Positions 1-8,470 of a stretch of 64,000 nucleotides of DNA are shown one piece after another. The notes beneath the pieces were generated by a model. The model was given only the letters and a program-made list of their open reading frames with translations, was not told the origin of the DNA and ran no database searches. Both the position numbers and the translations under genes were made by a program. Numbering within the stretch: the stretch's first letter is position 1; the number at the start of each line of letters is the position of its first letter. Source of the stretch: UBA9676 sp963741615 (lineage in GTDB: Bacteria > Actinomycetota > Actinomycetes > Streptosporangiales > Streptosporangiaceae); assembly GCA_963741615.1 (NCBI GenBank), contig CAVUIU010000024.1, positions 117,481 through 181,480 of the forward strand, read 5' to 3'.

Positions 1-228
1 CTGGGTGTCGCGGTGGTCGGATCGGCCGTGGCGTCGGCACTGCAAGGCCCGCTGCGGGTGGGCCTCATCCAGGCCAGCCACGCCGGCTGGTGGATCATCA
101 CCGGCTGCGGCGTGGCCGTCCTGCTGATCGGCCTGCTCACCAGCGGCCGCTGGGCATTGGCCACCGCGACGCGGACCGCCGAAAGGATCACCTCGGACGA
201 CGCGAAGATGCCTGTCGCCGCACCCTGA
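1..228 (+). CDS. C-terminal end of an MFS transporter (partial)
   Basis: The frame is already open at base 1 and ends with TGA at 226-228, so only the last 75 or so residues are present. They contain one clear hydrophobic helix (roughly IITGCGVAVLLIGLLTS) followed by a short polar tail, as at the end of 14-helix DHA2-type drug exporters, where a loop rich in Ala and Gly precedes the last helix. Family assignment rests on this tail only. Other multi-pass membrane proteins are possible. It converges on the VOC gene at 342, with a tandem repeat between the two stops. Confidence 0.5.
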   Translation: MGVAVVGSAVASALQGPLRVGLIQASHAGWWIITGCGVAVLLIGLLTSGRWALATATRTAERITSDDAKMPVAAP

Positions 229-240
229 TCCCGTCGGGCC

Positions 241-330
241 GCATGGTGCCGGTGAGCACGGTGCCGGTGAGCATGGTGCCGGTGAGCATGGTGCCGGTGA
301 GCATGGTGCCGGTGAGCATGGTGCCGGTGA
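241..330. repeat. Six tandem copies of a 15-bp unit
   Basis: The unit GCATGGTGCCGGTGA is repeated head to tail six times. The second copy has one change (GCACGG). The array lies between the convergent ends of the membrane-protein gene and the VOC gene. The unit length is a multiple of three, so the array reads as Met-Val-Pro-Val-Ser repeats in one frame, but no gene uses it. A slippage-prone minisatellite is the simplest reading. Confidence 0.95.
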
Positions 331-341
331 GCCGGGGTGGC

Positions 342-1127
342 TCAGCCGGTGCCCGCCGCCGGCAGGCTCATCAGGGAGAAGGCCGCTCCCTGGTCGTCGT
401 TGACGACAGCCATCCGCCCGTAGGGGCTGTCCCAGGGCGGCCGCGCGACCGCGCCGCCCGCCCCGGTGATCGTGTCCACCGCGGCGTCGGTGTTCTCCAC
501 CGCGAAATAGGTCGACCAGTGGGCCGGGGCGTCAGGCGGGAAGGCGCTGCCGAGCTCGCCGATCCCGCCCGCTTCCCTGCCGTCGATCTTGAGTGTCGCG
601 TACCGGAAGTCCGGGGTGGACATGTCGCCGTACTCGTAGCCGAACACGGCGTGATAGAAGGCCTGGTTGCCGTCCATGTCGCGGCTGAAGTTCTCGTTCC
701 AGCACACCGAGCCAGGCTCGTTGGCCAGCCCGAACCCGGTGTGGCTGCGGGCCTGCCAGACGCCGAACATCGCGGCGGCGGGGTCGGCGGCGACCACCAT
801 CCGCCCCACATCCATCACGTCCATCGCGGCGACCAGGACCTGCCCGCCCGCCGCCGTGATCTTGCCCGCTGTCGCGTCCGCGTCGTCAGAGGCGAGGTAG
901 ACGGTCCAGGTGGACGGAGTCCCCGGCGGGCCTTGCTTCGGCCCGATCCCGGCCACCGCGTGGCCGTCCTTCAGGCACATGGAGTAACCGCCCGCCTCGG
1001 GCGGGCCGGCCTGGATGTCCCAGCCAAACAGCCCCGAGTAGAACGTGCTGGCGCGGGCGATGTCGTCCACCCCGAGATCCACCCAGCAGGGTGTCCCGCT
1101 GGGCCAGGCGCTGTCGCGCGTGACCAT
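342..1127 (-). CDS. VOC-family protein with two glyoxalase/bleomycin-resistance domains
   Basis: This roughly 260-residue protein has two vicinal-oxygen-chelate modules. The first runs from about residue 8 (TPCWVDLGVDDIARASTFYS) to 125, the second from about 135 (GSVCWNENFSRDMDGNQAFY) to the end. This duplicated layout is common in actinobacterial proteins annotated as hydroxylases or glyoxalases of unknown substrate. The start at 1127 is chosen because GGGGAGGG sits just upstream. An in-frame ATG 15 codons earlier (1172) has no such site. The substrate cannot be told from sequence, because VOC proteins range from metalloenzymes to drug-binding proteins. Confidence 0.8.
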   Translation of the reverse strand: MVTRDSAWPSGTPCWVDLGVDDIARASTFYSGLFGWDIQAGPPEAGGYSMCLKDGHAVAGIGPKQGPPGTPSTWTVYLASDDADATAGKITAAGGQVLVAAMDVMDVGRMVVAADPAAAMFGVWQARSHTGFGLANEPGSVCWNENFSRDMDGNQAFYHAVFGYEYGDMSTPDFRYATLKIDGREAGGIGELGSAFPPDAPAHWSTYFAVENTDAAVDTITGAGGAVARPPWDSPYGRMAVVNDDQGAAFSLMSLPAAGTG

Positions 1128-1301
1128 GAATCCCTCCCCGGTCCGATACGGTGCATCCCGCGCCGTACCCATGAGGGACAGCTTACGCAGGGGCAGTTCC
1201 CGCGTTCCGGGTCAGGCGAAACCGTGGTTGTGGTCCCCGGTCGGGCACAGCGCGCTCGAGCAGGCCGTCTTGGCGTCGGCCCGCCGCTCTGTCAACCGTC
1301 G

Positions 1302-2036
1302 TCACCACCGCACCAGCCACAGTGCGCTGACGGCGAGCGCGGCCAGGGCGACCATGCCGAACAGGGCGACCCAGAGCCCGGCCGGCACCCCGGTAAGCAC
1401 GGCGAGCTGGTCGGCGTCCGTGCGGCCCCCGCGCCTGCGCCGCCGGGTGCGCTGCAGTTCCAGCACCGGCCGCACGCCGCCGAGCAGCAGGAACCACGTC
1501 AGCACGTAGCCGAAGGCATACTCGCCGAGGGTGGAGCCGCGCCAGAGGACGACAGCGATGGCGGCGCCGGTGACAAGCACGGCAAGCAGGCCGTAGGCGT
1601 TCCGGATGGCGACCGCGAGCGCCGCCAGCAGGACCAGGCTGAGGATCAGCATCCCCGCCAGGTGCCCGGTGACCACAAGCGCCGCCGCGCCGATGCCGAG
1701 CAGGGGCGGGGCGAGGTAGCCGGCCGCGGCGGTGAGCACGATGCCCACCCCGGCCGGGTTCCCCTCGGACACCGTCACGCCCGCGGTGCTGCGCAGCACC
1801 CGCACACCGCTCACCCGCCGTCCGGCCAGCAGGGCCATGAGCGCATGGCCGCCCTCGTGCGCGATGGTCACCACGGTCCGCGCCACCGGCCAGATCCGCG
1901 GCGAGGCGACGGCAGCCAGCGCCATCAGCGCGCTGGCCAGCACGAGCACCTGGGAGGGATGATGCCCGGTCCCGGTCAGATATGCGGCGGCGTGGTGCCA
2001 GAACCTGTGCCACGTCGCCGCGTCCATGCCGGTCAT
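1302..2036 (-). CDS. M50-like (site-2-protease type) membrane metallopeptidase
   Basis: A 244-residue integral membrane protein with several hydrophobic helices. The zinc-ligand motif HEGGH (HExxH, about residues 60-64) lies in the sequence TVVTIAHEGGHALMALLAGR, which is the arrangement of M50 peptidases that cleave substrates within the membrane. The second typical motif (NPxxD-like) is not obvious, so catalytic activity is inferred, not shown. An Arg-rich stretch before the last helices probably faces the cytoplasm. It stands alone between two VOC genes, and nothing nearby suggests a substrate such as an anti-sigma factor. Confidence 0.7.
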   Translation of the reverse strand: MTGMDAATWHRFWHHAAAYLTGTGHHPSQVLVLASALMALAAVASPRIWPVARTVVTIAHEGGHALMALLAGRRVSGVRVLRSTAGVTVSEGNPAGVGIVLTAAAGYLAPPLLGIGAAALVVTGHLAGMLILSLVLLAALAVAIRNAYGLLAVLVTGAAIAVVLWRGSTLGEYAFGYVLTWFLLLGGVRPVLELQRTRRRRRGGRTDADQLAVLTGVPAGLWVALFGMVALAALAVSALWLVRW

Positions 2037-2134
2037 ACTGCCATTCCCGGCCGCCTGCTCCGGCCGGACGACACGAGCGGTGGTGCCGGCCGGGGCGCCT
2101 TGCCCGGCTGGGCAAGTGCTGCCAGGATCGGCGG

Positions 2135-2506
2135 ATGCTGAGCGTCCAATTCTTCGTCGTTGGCGTCACCGATATGAGACGGGCCATCGACTTCTGGACC
2201 CAGGCACTGGGTTACGTGGTCAGCGAGGGCGGGCCGGGCGCCCGGTGGACCGAGCTGGTGCCTGCCAGCGGTCCCGGCGCCGCGCTTGCGCTCCAGTACA
2301 GCGAGACCCCGGCCCAGGACCACCCGCGGGTCCATCTCGACCTGTCCGTGGCCGACGCCGCCGAGCAGGCGGCCGAGGCCGACCGGCTGGTGTCGCTGGG
2401 CGCCGGGCGGGTCAACTGGGACCTGTATCCGGCCGACCCCGACTTCGTGGTCCTCGCCGACCCGGATGGCAACCGTTTCTGCGTGGTGGATCTCAGTCAC
2501 GGTTAA
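2135..2506 (+). CDS. Single-domain VOC-family protein
   Basis: A 123-residue protein of glyoxalase fold: beta-strand FFVVGVTDMRRAIDFWTQALGY at the start, a central HLDLSVAD strand and a C-terminal strand FVVLADPDGNRFCVVD. That is the usual length for one VOC domain, which would dimerise to make an active site. The ATG at 2135 opens directly into the first strand. The frame is open further upstream, but that part has no family resemblance. Small VOC proteins of this type are often annotated as glyoxalases, and the substrate is unknown. The gene lies just upstream of the ISAzo13 insertion, whose left repeat starts about 90 bp after the stop. Confidence 0.75.
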   Translation: MLSVQFFVVGVTDMRRAIDFWTQALGYVVSEGGPGARWTELVPASGPGAALALQYSETPAQDHPRVHLDLSVADAAEQAAEADRLVSLGAGRVNWDLYPADPDFVVLADPDGNRFCVVDLSHG

Positions 2507-2598
2507 CCGGGACGCGGCCGGGCGCTGATGCGGCCGGCACTGGTGCGGCAGGCGCCGAGAGCTGGCGGGCGGTCGCCGCGTATCCTGCGGGGGTCTAA

Positions 2599-4352
2599 GG
2601 AGTCGCAGAAAATTAACACGCTGGTTTGATCTGTGCTGCCGATTCGGTGTCCTCGGCGGCGAGGAAGGCGATCAGGTCGGCTGGTGCGGGGAACCGGGCG
2701 GTCGCGGGTGTGATGGCGTGTCCGTGTTCTTCCAGGAGCGGGCGGATTTCGCGGATGGCCTCAGTAATCCTGGTGCGGTCCACGGCGAACAGCTCGCCCA
2801 GGACTGCTTGTGTGCAAAGTCTGCGCAGGTAGAGCACGGTGACCAGGATCCGGTCAGCGTTGGTGAGCCTGGGGCGCGGGCCTGCTCCGGCCGTGCGGCG
2901 GCGCTCGGTGCCGCGCCGCCGGTGCCGGGCCTGCTCGCGCTGCGCTTCCTGCGGTCCGGCAAGTTCAGCGATCAGATCGTCCAGGTGCCGGCGGGACATG
3001 CCCGTCAGCGCCGGATGCGACAGCGTGACGCGGCCGGGGGCTCCTGCGGCATCCCTGCCGGGCTCGGCGGCGCCGGCGGCGGGCGGGGCGGGGCGTGGCT
3101 GGATGGTGTAATTCCAGTCGCCGTGGAAGCGGTGCCGGGCCAGCGGGACCGCGGCGATCTGCGCGTCGCTGATCTCGGTCCCGGTCGGGTAGCTGCCCGG
3201 GTCGAGTCCGGCGCGCACAGTCAAGCCGGTGCGGGTGGTGGTCGCGGCGATGCTGTTCACGATGACTTGGTGGCTGGTCAGGGGCCTGCCACGCCAGTTC
3301 ATGGTGATGTGGGAGAACAGCCGGTGCTCGATCTTGTTCCACTTGGAGGTGCCCGGCGGGAAGTGGCACACCGTGATCTTCAGCCCGGTCCCGGCGGCCA
3401 GGGCGGCGAGTTCGGTCTTCCACGCGCGGGTGCGGTAGCCGTTGGAGCCACCCGCGTCCGCGGTGATCAGCAGCCGCCGGGCCTGCGGGTAGTCGCCACG
3501 GCCGGCCGCGTTCCACCAGCGGCGGATCGACTCCACGGCGAACGTGGCGGTGTCGTGGTCGGTGCCGACGTTCACCCACCCGGCGTCCGCCGCCAGGTCA
3601 TAGACCCCGTACGGGATCGCCTTGCCCAGCTCCCGGTCAGGGAAGTCGTGGGTGCTGACCTGGGCTGGCTCGCCCTTGGGCCGCCACTCCCGGCCGCCGT
3701 TTTTGAACTCGCCGACCAGTTCCTTCTTCTTGGCGTCCACGCTGACCACGGGGTCCATGGCCGCCAGATGCTCGCGGACCTGCTCATTGATGTAACGGAA
3801 CTGCGCGTCCCGGTCCGGGTGCTGCTTTCCCTCGACGGTCTTGGCATTGCCCTGCAGGCTGAACCCTTCCGCCCGCAGCAGGTCACCCACGGTGTCCGCG
3901 GAGACCTTATGGCCCTGGCGGGTCAGTTCGGCCGCCAGCTTGCGGGTCGACATCGTGGTCCAGCGCAGCGGCGACATCGGATCGCCCCGCTCCTGTGGCT
4001 CAACCAGGGCCAGCAGCGCCCGCCGCAGCCCCGGATCGGTGTCAGCAGCCCGCTTGCGGCCCCCGCCCGGCCGCCGCGCCCGGCCCAGCGGCTCAGCCCC
4101 GGCATCCAGCTCATCGACCCCAAGCGATACCGTCGCCTCACGGATCCCCGCCGCCCGGGCCACCAGCCGGATCCCGCCATGCCCCAGCGCCCGGGCCTCA
4201 GCCCCCACCAGCAGCCGCCGCTGCCGCTCATCCAGATGCGGGAAGATCACCCCGAACTTCGCCGCCAGCATCTCCCTGGTTACTGTCATGGTGCACATAC
4301 CACACCAGCGTGCCCGATTCCAGGAAGCTACGGGTTAATTTTCTGCGACTCC
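2599..4352. mobile_element. Complete ISAzo13-family insertion sequence
   Basis: The element is bounded by perfect 19-bp inverted repeats, GGAGTCGCAGAAAATTAAC at 2599-2617 and its complement at 4334-4352. The triplet TAA flanks both ends (2596-2598 and 4353-4355) as a target-site duplication. It carries one transposase gene on the minus strand, and the transposase stop codon lies inside the left repeat. Intact ends and an unbroken reading frame suggest a recent, potentially active insertion. Confidence 0.93.
2613..4298 (-). CDS. ISAzo13-family transposase
   Basis: A full-length 561-residue transposase. The N-terminal region (LDERQRRLLVGAEARALG) is the helix-turn-helix part typical of the ISAzo13 family. 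The DDE core follows: VVSVDAKKKELVGEF supplies the first Asp, LLITADAGGSNGYR the second, and SKWNKIEHRLFSHI the Glu. The C-terminal 120 residues are rich in Arg, Pro and Ala and contain another helix-turn-helix-like segment (RLTNADRILVTVLYLRRL). Two close ATG starts exist (4298 and 4289) with no strong ribosome site before either. The gene fills the element almost end to end. Confidence 0.92.
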   Translation of the reverse strand: MCTMTVTREMLAAKFGVIFPHLDERQRRLLVGAEARALGHGGIRLVARAAGIREATVSLGVDELDAGAEPLGRARRPGGGRKRAADTDPGLRRALLALVEPQERGDPMSPLRWTTMSTRKLAAELTRQGHKVSADTVGDLLRAEGFSLQGNAKTVEGKQHPDRDAQFRYINEQVREHLAAMDPVVSVDAKKKELVGEFKNGGREWRPKGEPAQVSTHDFPDRELGKAIPYGVYDLAADAGWVNVGTDHDTATFAVESIRRWWNAAGRGDYPQARRLLITADAGGSNGYRTRAWKTELAALAAGTGLKITVCHFPPGTSKWNKIEHRLFSHITMNWRGRPLTSHQVIVNSIAATTTRTGLTVRAGLDPGSYPTGTEISDAQIAAVPLARHRFHGDWNYTIQPRPAPPAAGAAEPGRDAAGAPGRVTLSHPALTGMSRRHLDDLIAELAGPQEAQREQARHRRRGTERRRTAGAGPRPRLTNADRILVTVLYLRRLCTQAVLGELFAVDRTRITEAIREIRPLLEEHGHAITPATARFPAPADLIAFLAAEDTESAAQIKPAC

Positions 4353-4448
4353 TAACGACTTGGTGCGCGATAGGACGTCCGGGGCGTAGCCGATGATCTT
4401 GGCGTGTCGGTCTCGGGAACGTGAACGGCCGCGCGGAACGATCAAGGT

Positions 4449-5339
4449 GTGAAGTCAAGATGGGCCCGCGCGGCCTTGTCGCATCGTATCTGCACCGGCA
4501 TCGGCCACCGCAAGCTTGGCCAGCTGATCGAGGAGCTCGCGCCGTGCTGGCTGGCGCAGCAGGAATCGCGGCTGCGTGAACGGCGTGGCGGGCGGGAGCG
4601 GGTACGCGCCGCGGGTGCTGGCCCGGGCCGGGAGCTGCCGTTCGCGGACCGGGTGATCGCCACCTTGGTCGTGCTGCGGTTCCAGCTGCCGCACGCCGCG
4701 CTGGCGGTGTTCTACGGGGTCCACCGCTCCACCATCACCCGGGCCGTCGGGGAGATCCGGCCCCTGCTCGCCCAGCGCGGGTTCGCCGTTTCCGGCCAGC
4801 CCGGGTTGCGGCTGCGCACGTTGGCCGATGTGTTCGCCTACGCCGCCACCGAAGGCGTGAAGCTGCGAATCGATGGCACCGAGGTGCAGGTGCGCCGCCC
4901 CAGGGCGGGCCGGCCCGGGCGGCGGGCATTTGTGTCCGGCAAGAAGAAGCAGAACACCGGCAAGGCCACCGCCATCAGCGACGGGGCAGGCCGGCTGCTG
5001 TGGCTGGGCGCGTTCCGGCCCGGCCGGATGCATGACGCCACCGCGCTGCGCACCGAGGGCATCGAAGACCTGCTGCGGGCCCATCCCGACGTCACAGCCG
5101 AGGTCGATGCCGGCTATCAGGGCCTGGCCCGTGACTTCCCCGCCCAGGTCAGCGCCCCGCCCAAGAAACCGAAAATTAGTGCCCCGCCAGAAGAAACCGG
5201 CCGCTGGGAACAGCAACGCCATCAGCAATCCTCGCAGCGGATCTGCGTCGAGCACGCCATCGCCGAACCCAAGCAATGGAGACCACTGCAGCGCTACCTC
5301 GGACGCCGCGAGCACTTCCAGGAAACCGCCCTGGCATAA
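4449..5339 (+). CDS. IS5-like DDE transposase, 3'-truncated
   Basis: A 296-residue transposase with an N-terminal helix-turn-helix (AALAVFYGVHRSTITRAVGEI) and a DDE_Tnp_4-type core: LRIDGTEVQVRRP (first Asp), AEVDAGYQGLARDF (second Asp), ICVEHAIAEPKQW (Glu). Relatives continue past the REHFQETALA segment with a short conserved tail such as AGLVSDR. Here a stop comes directly after ALA, 10 bp before the SDR gene, so the last dozen residues appear lost. No convincing terminal inverted repeats were found. The GTG start lacks a clear ribosome site. I read it as a remnant left of the SDR promoter region. Confidence 0.8.
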   Translation: MKSRWARAALSHRICTGIGHRKLGQLIEELAPCWLAQQESRLRERRGGRERVRAAGAGPGRELPFADRVIATLVVLRFQLPHAALAVFYGVHRSTITRAVGEIRPLLAQRGFAVSGQPGLRLRTLADVFAYAATEGVKLRIDGTEVQVRRPRAGRPGRRAFVSGKKKQNTGKATAISDGAGRLLWLGAFRPGRMHDATALRTEGIEDLLRAHPDVTAEVDAGYQGLARDFPAQVSAPPKKPKISAPPEETGRWEQQRHQQSSQRICVEHAIAEPKQWRPLQRYLGRREHFQETALA

Positions 5340-5351
5340 GGGGGTGACTCC

Positions 5352-6215
5352 GTGGCCGGTGGGACACGCACGGAGCCCGTTCTCATCACCGGCTGCTCGT
5401 CCGGGATCGGCCGGGCTGCCGCGGTCAGCCTGCACGACGCCGGGCTCCGCGTGTACGCGACGGCCAGGCAGGTGGACACCCTCGCTGATCTCGTCGGCCG
5501 GGGCATCTCCACCCTGGCGCTCGACGTTACCGACGAGACGTCCATGGCCGCCGCCGTTGCCGCCGTGGAAGCGGAGGCGGGCGCGCTCGGCACGCTGATC
5601 AACAACGCCGGGTACGGGCTGTACGGCCCGGTCGAGCAGGTGACGATGGCCGAGGTGCGCCGCCAGTTCGAGACCAATTTCTTCGGCCTGGTCCGGCTTA
5701 CCCAGCTGGTCCTGCCGGGGATGCGCCGCCGCCAGGGTGGCCGCATCCTCAACGTCTCCTCGATGGGCGGGCGGGCGACCCTGCCCGGCGGGGCGTTCTA
5801 CCACGCGTCCAAGTACGCGGTCGAGGCGTTCAGCGACGCGCTCAGGATCGAGGTCGCCCAGTTCGGCATCGATGTCGTCCTGATCGAGCCGGGGCCGGTG
5901 AAGACGCCCTGGACCGATGTCGCCGCCGGCTCACTGGACGACGCCACCACCCCCGGCTCCGGGTCCGACCCCTACGCGCCCTTCAAGGCCGCGGTCGGTG
6001 TCTCTTTCGGCATGACCAACAGCGGCTTCGTGTCACGGCTGGGGTCCGATCCGCAGGACATCGCCAAGGTCATCACCCGCGCGGTCACCGCCAGGCGGCC
6101 ACGTACCCGGTATCTGATCAACCCGGTCGCCAAGAGCCTGGTGACGATGAACCGGGTGCTGCCCGGCCGCGCCTACGACGCGGTCATCCGCCGCCAGTAC
6201 CGGCTGCCTGGCTGA
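5352..6215 (+). CDS. SDR-family oxidoreductase
   Basis: A 287-residue classical short-chain dehydrogenase/reductase. The NAD(P)-binding motif TGCSSGIG is near residue 15, NNAG near 85, the catalytic Ser in NVSSMGG and the YHASKYA motif (Tyr-x3-Lys) near 155. The length and the C-terminal extension fit the group annotated as oxidoreductases acting on hydroxysteroid- or retinol-like substrates, but the substrate is not determinable. The GTG start at 5352 follows the truncated transposase by only 12 bp, so the native promoter may have been lost or replaced by sequence from the insertion element. Confidence 0.88.
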   Translation: MAGGTRTEPVLITGCSSGIGRAAAVSLHDAGLRVYATARQVDTLADLVGRGISTLALDVTDETSMAAAVAAVEAEAGALGTLINNAGYGLYGPVEQVTMAEVRRQFETNFFGLVRLTQLVLPGMRRRQGGRILNVSSMGGRATLPGGAFYHASKYAVEAFSDALRIEVAQFGIDVVLIEPGPVKTPWTDVAAGSLDDATTPGSGSDPYAPFKAAVGVSFGMTNSGFVSRLGSDPQDIAKVITRAVTARRPRTRYLINPVAKSLVTMNRVLPGRAYDAVIRRQYRLPG

Positions 6216-6349
6216 ACGGCCTGCGGCCCGCCGGCTGACCGGGGCCCGGCCGCGGCGTGGTATACCGCGGTGAGGCGTCACGGTCGCCGGACGGCTGCCC
6301 CATCGGGCCCCGTTGCCGGGGGCGCCGGGCTGACAGGGACCCCCGGACC

Positions 6350-7018
6350 TCAGTTGGGGTTGTAGGGCGAGTTCCGCAGATCGGTGGCTGGCGTCGAGGT
6401 GAGCTTGCGCAGCATCGAGGTCTCCTTCGCCAGCAGCACGCGCTCGGCCGCCAGCCGGCCCGCGGCGTCCGGTTCGGCGAGCAGGGCCTGCCGGTCGCTC
6501 AGGTCCACGATCATCGACGCGGCCACCAGGTAGGAGAGCAGCACCGGCTCGTCTGGCAGGTCGGGCACATTGACCCGGGCCGCTCCCCGCTCGGTGAGCG
6601 CGTCGAGATACTCGCGGAACGCCCGCTGCACCGCGTGGACCGCCAGCGTGGCGGCCGCATCATCGCCGGTCTCCTCGGCCAGCAGGTTGATCTTGCCCCG
6701 CAGGTAGGGCTGCGAGTGGTCAAGCCCCAGCAGCCGGAACCGCCGGATGCCGACCGTCACCAGGTCAAACCGGCCGTCGTCGTGCTGCTCGACCTGGCGC
6801 AGCGTCGCGGTGCAGCCGATCTCGTGGAGCGCCGAGACGCCGTCGATGCCTGTCTCGCGGCCCTTGCGGATCGCGATCACGCCGAAACGCTGCGGCTCAG
6901 GCCCGTCCAGGAGGTCGCGGACCATCTGCCGGTACCGATCCTCGAAGATGTGCAGCGGCAGCACGAGTCCCGGGTAGAGCACGGTGCCGAGCGGGAACAG
7001 CGGCATCGTCTCGCTCAT
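6350..7018 (-). CDS. LON-substrate-binding-domain protein
   Basis: A 222-residue stand-alone relative of the N-terminal domain of Lon protease (PF02190). It begins with the typical strand MPLFPLGTVLYPGLVLPLHIFEDRYRQMV and has the mid-domain GRFDLVTVGIRRFRLL. No AAA or protease domain follows, which is normal for this actinobacterial family, whose role is unknown (presumed peptide binding). The ATG at 7018 starts the protein in register with the family. No operon partner is visible, since the neighbours are on the other strand. Confidence 0.88.
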   Translation of the reverse strand: MSETMPLFPLGTVLYPGLVLPLHIFEDRYRQMVRDLLDGPEPQRFGVIAIRKGRETGIDGVSALHEIGCTATLRQVEQHDDGRFDLVTVGIRRFRLLGLDHSQPYLRGKINLLAEETGDDAAATLAVHAVQRAFREYLDALTERGAARVNVPDLPDEPVLLSYLVAASMIVDLSDRQALLAEPDAAGRLAAERVLLAKETSMLRKLTSTPATDLRNSPYNPN

Positions 7019-7340
7019 GCTGCGACAGTATGCCGCCGGTGTTCGCGGCGTCCATGCGTGTCAGTCTGCGCAGGTCAGCAGGGCCGGGAGGCGGAGCGGT
7101 GGGACCGCTCCCGTGGCGCTGTGTCCCGGCCCGGACGTAACAGGTGGGGTAGCCTGCTGTTGTCGCTCCGGACCTTGGCGGTGCACGTCCATGCTGAATG
7201 CGGCCGTGCGGCAGGGTCAGGAGCTTTCGTGTTGCCCGCGTCCCGGCGCCGTCCGGAGGTGCGGGTGAGGGCTGTGGGGGCACTCTGCCGTCGGTCGCTC
7301 AGCGGACGGCCAGCGCCGGGCGCAGTCAGGGAGGTGCCTG

Positions 7341-7925
7341 GTGGCCGGTCGTGCGACCGCTGTTTTCGTGACCATCACGGCCGCTGATGTTCTTCTCGCT
7401 GCGGCGGGGCGTGACCGGCAGCGCTGGCTGACCAAGCCGCTGCTGATGCCTGCGCTGATGGTGGGCCGCGACCGCCCGACGCGACGCGCGCTCGCGCTGA
7501 GCGGGGTGGGCGATGTGGCCTTGCTCGGCGGCAGTGACGCCGCTTTCTCGGCGGGGCTGGCGAGCTTCCTCGCCAGCCACATCGCCTGGATCATCGCCTT
7601 GCGCGAGCGCCCCGGTGGCGGGCGCCTGCGCGCCAGGCCGATCCTGGCGGCACCGCATCTGGCAGCGTTCGGCGCACTGAACGCCTACCTGTGGAAGCGC
7701 ACCGGCAAGGACCGCGTTCCGGTCATCGTCTACAGCACCGCGCTGCTCGCGATGTCTTTGGCGGCACTGGATGGTGGATCGGCGAAGACGGCCGCCGGCG
7801 GCGCGCTCTTCCTGGTGTCGGACGCACTGCTGGCGCTGGAGAAGTTCGGCGACGTGCACCTGCCCGCGCATGAGGGCCTGGTGATGGCGACCTACGCCAG
7901 TGCCCAGGCGCTGCTGGCCGGCTGA
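7341..7925 (+). CDS. YhhN-family lysoplasmalogenase-like membrane protein
   Basis: A 194-residue, largely hydrophobic protein of the YhhN/TMEM86 family. Family enzymes hydrolyse the vinyl-ether bond of lysoplasmalogens within the membrane. Recognisable family segments are WLTKPLLMPALMV near the start, ALSGVGDVALL with a conserved Asp, and GGALFLVSDALLAL with the second conserved Asp. These Asp residues lie in helices, as in characterised members. The GTG start at 7341 has GGGAGG a few bases upstream. Plasmalogen metabolism in this organism is an inference, and many actinobacterial homologues are untested. Confidence 0.82.
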   Translation: MAGRATAVFVTITAADVLLAAAGRDRQRWLTKPLLMPALMVGRDRPTRRALALSGVGDVALLGGSDAAFSAGLASFLASHIAWIIALRERPGGGRLRARPILAAPHLAAFGALNAYLWKRTGKDRVPVIVYSTALLAMSLAALDGGSAKTAAGGALFLVSDALLALEKFGDVHLPAHEGLVMATYASAQALLAG

Positions 7926-7969
7926 CAGCCACGCAGGGCCGGCTGGAGCGGGCCGGCTGGCCATGCGGA

Positions 7970-8407
7970 TCACAGCCCACCGGCGCCGGGCCTGGGCATG
8001 AGCCGCTTGCAGGCTTGCTGCGCGGACTGGAACTGCGGCGAGCCGGGATCGACGCCGCTGCCGGCCCCGAAGCTGAGGCTGATGCGGTTGTTCGCCACCT
8101 CGGGGTCCGGGAAGTTCGTGATCCCGTGCGCGCGCATGCACGCGGCGTACCTCAGGAGCTGGCCGACGGTCTGCTTCTGCTGCGCGGCGGTCATCGCCGG
8201 GCCCTGCAGGTGCGCGCAGGCCTTGTTAGCCGTCTGGAACCGGGGGCCGGCGAAGTCGCTGCGGTTGGCCTTCGTCGTGCTGAAGATCCCCTGGCTGTTG
8301 GGGTCGGGGAAGCCGGGCAGGCCGTGGGCGCGCATGCACTGCGCGTAGGCAAGCTCCTTCTGGTAGGCCGTCGCCCCCCGGCCGCAGCCCGGCCGCCCCC
8401 GCCGCAC
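7970..8407 (-). CDS. Actinobacterial lipoprotein-like protein, probably frameshifted
   Basis: The 145-residue frame holds two related modules, YQKELAYAQCMRAHGLPGFPDP and QLLRYAACMRAHGITNFPDP, a repeat typical of a family of actinobacterial secreted lipoproteins of unknown function. The expected lipoprotein signal (AAIALLAAACGGGG, lipobox LAAAC) is encoded just upstream at about 8401-8460 but one frame off. A single-base change in the GGGGGG run near 8372-8377 would join them. Upstream of the lipobox no ATG or GTG appears in that frame before the preceding gene, so even the repaired gene lacks an obvious start. Either the gene is decayed or the sequence has an indel. Confidence 0.6.
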   Translation of the reverse strand: MRRGRPGCGRGATAYQKELAYAQCMRAHGLPGFPDPNSQGIFSTTKANRSDFAGPRFQTANKACAHLQGPAMTAAQQKQTVGQLLRYAACMRAHGITNFPDPEVANNRISLSFGAGSGVDPGSPQFQSAQQACKRLMPRPGAGGL

Positions 8408-8470
8408 GCCGCTGCCAGCAGGGCGATCGCCGCCCCGCCGGCGGCCAGGACGCCCGCCCGCGGGAACCGG

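Noticed and set aside
2718..4355. 545-codon plus-strand frame within the ISAzo13 element
   Set aside because: It is antisense to the intact transposase and has no domain features.
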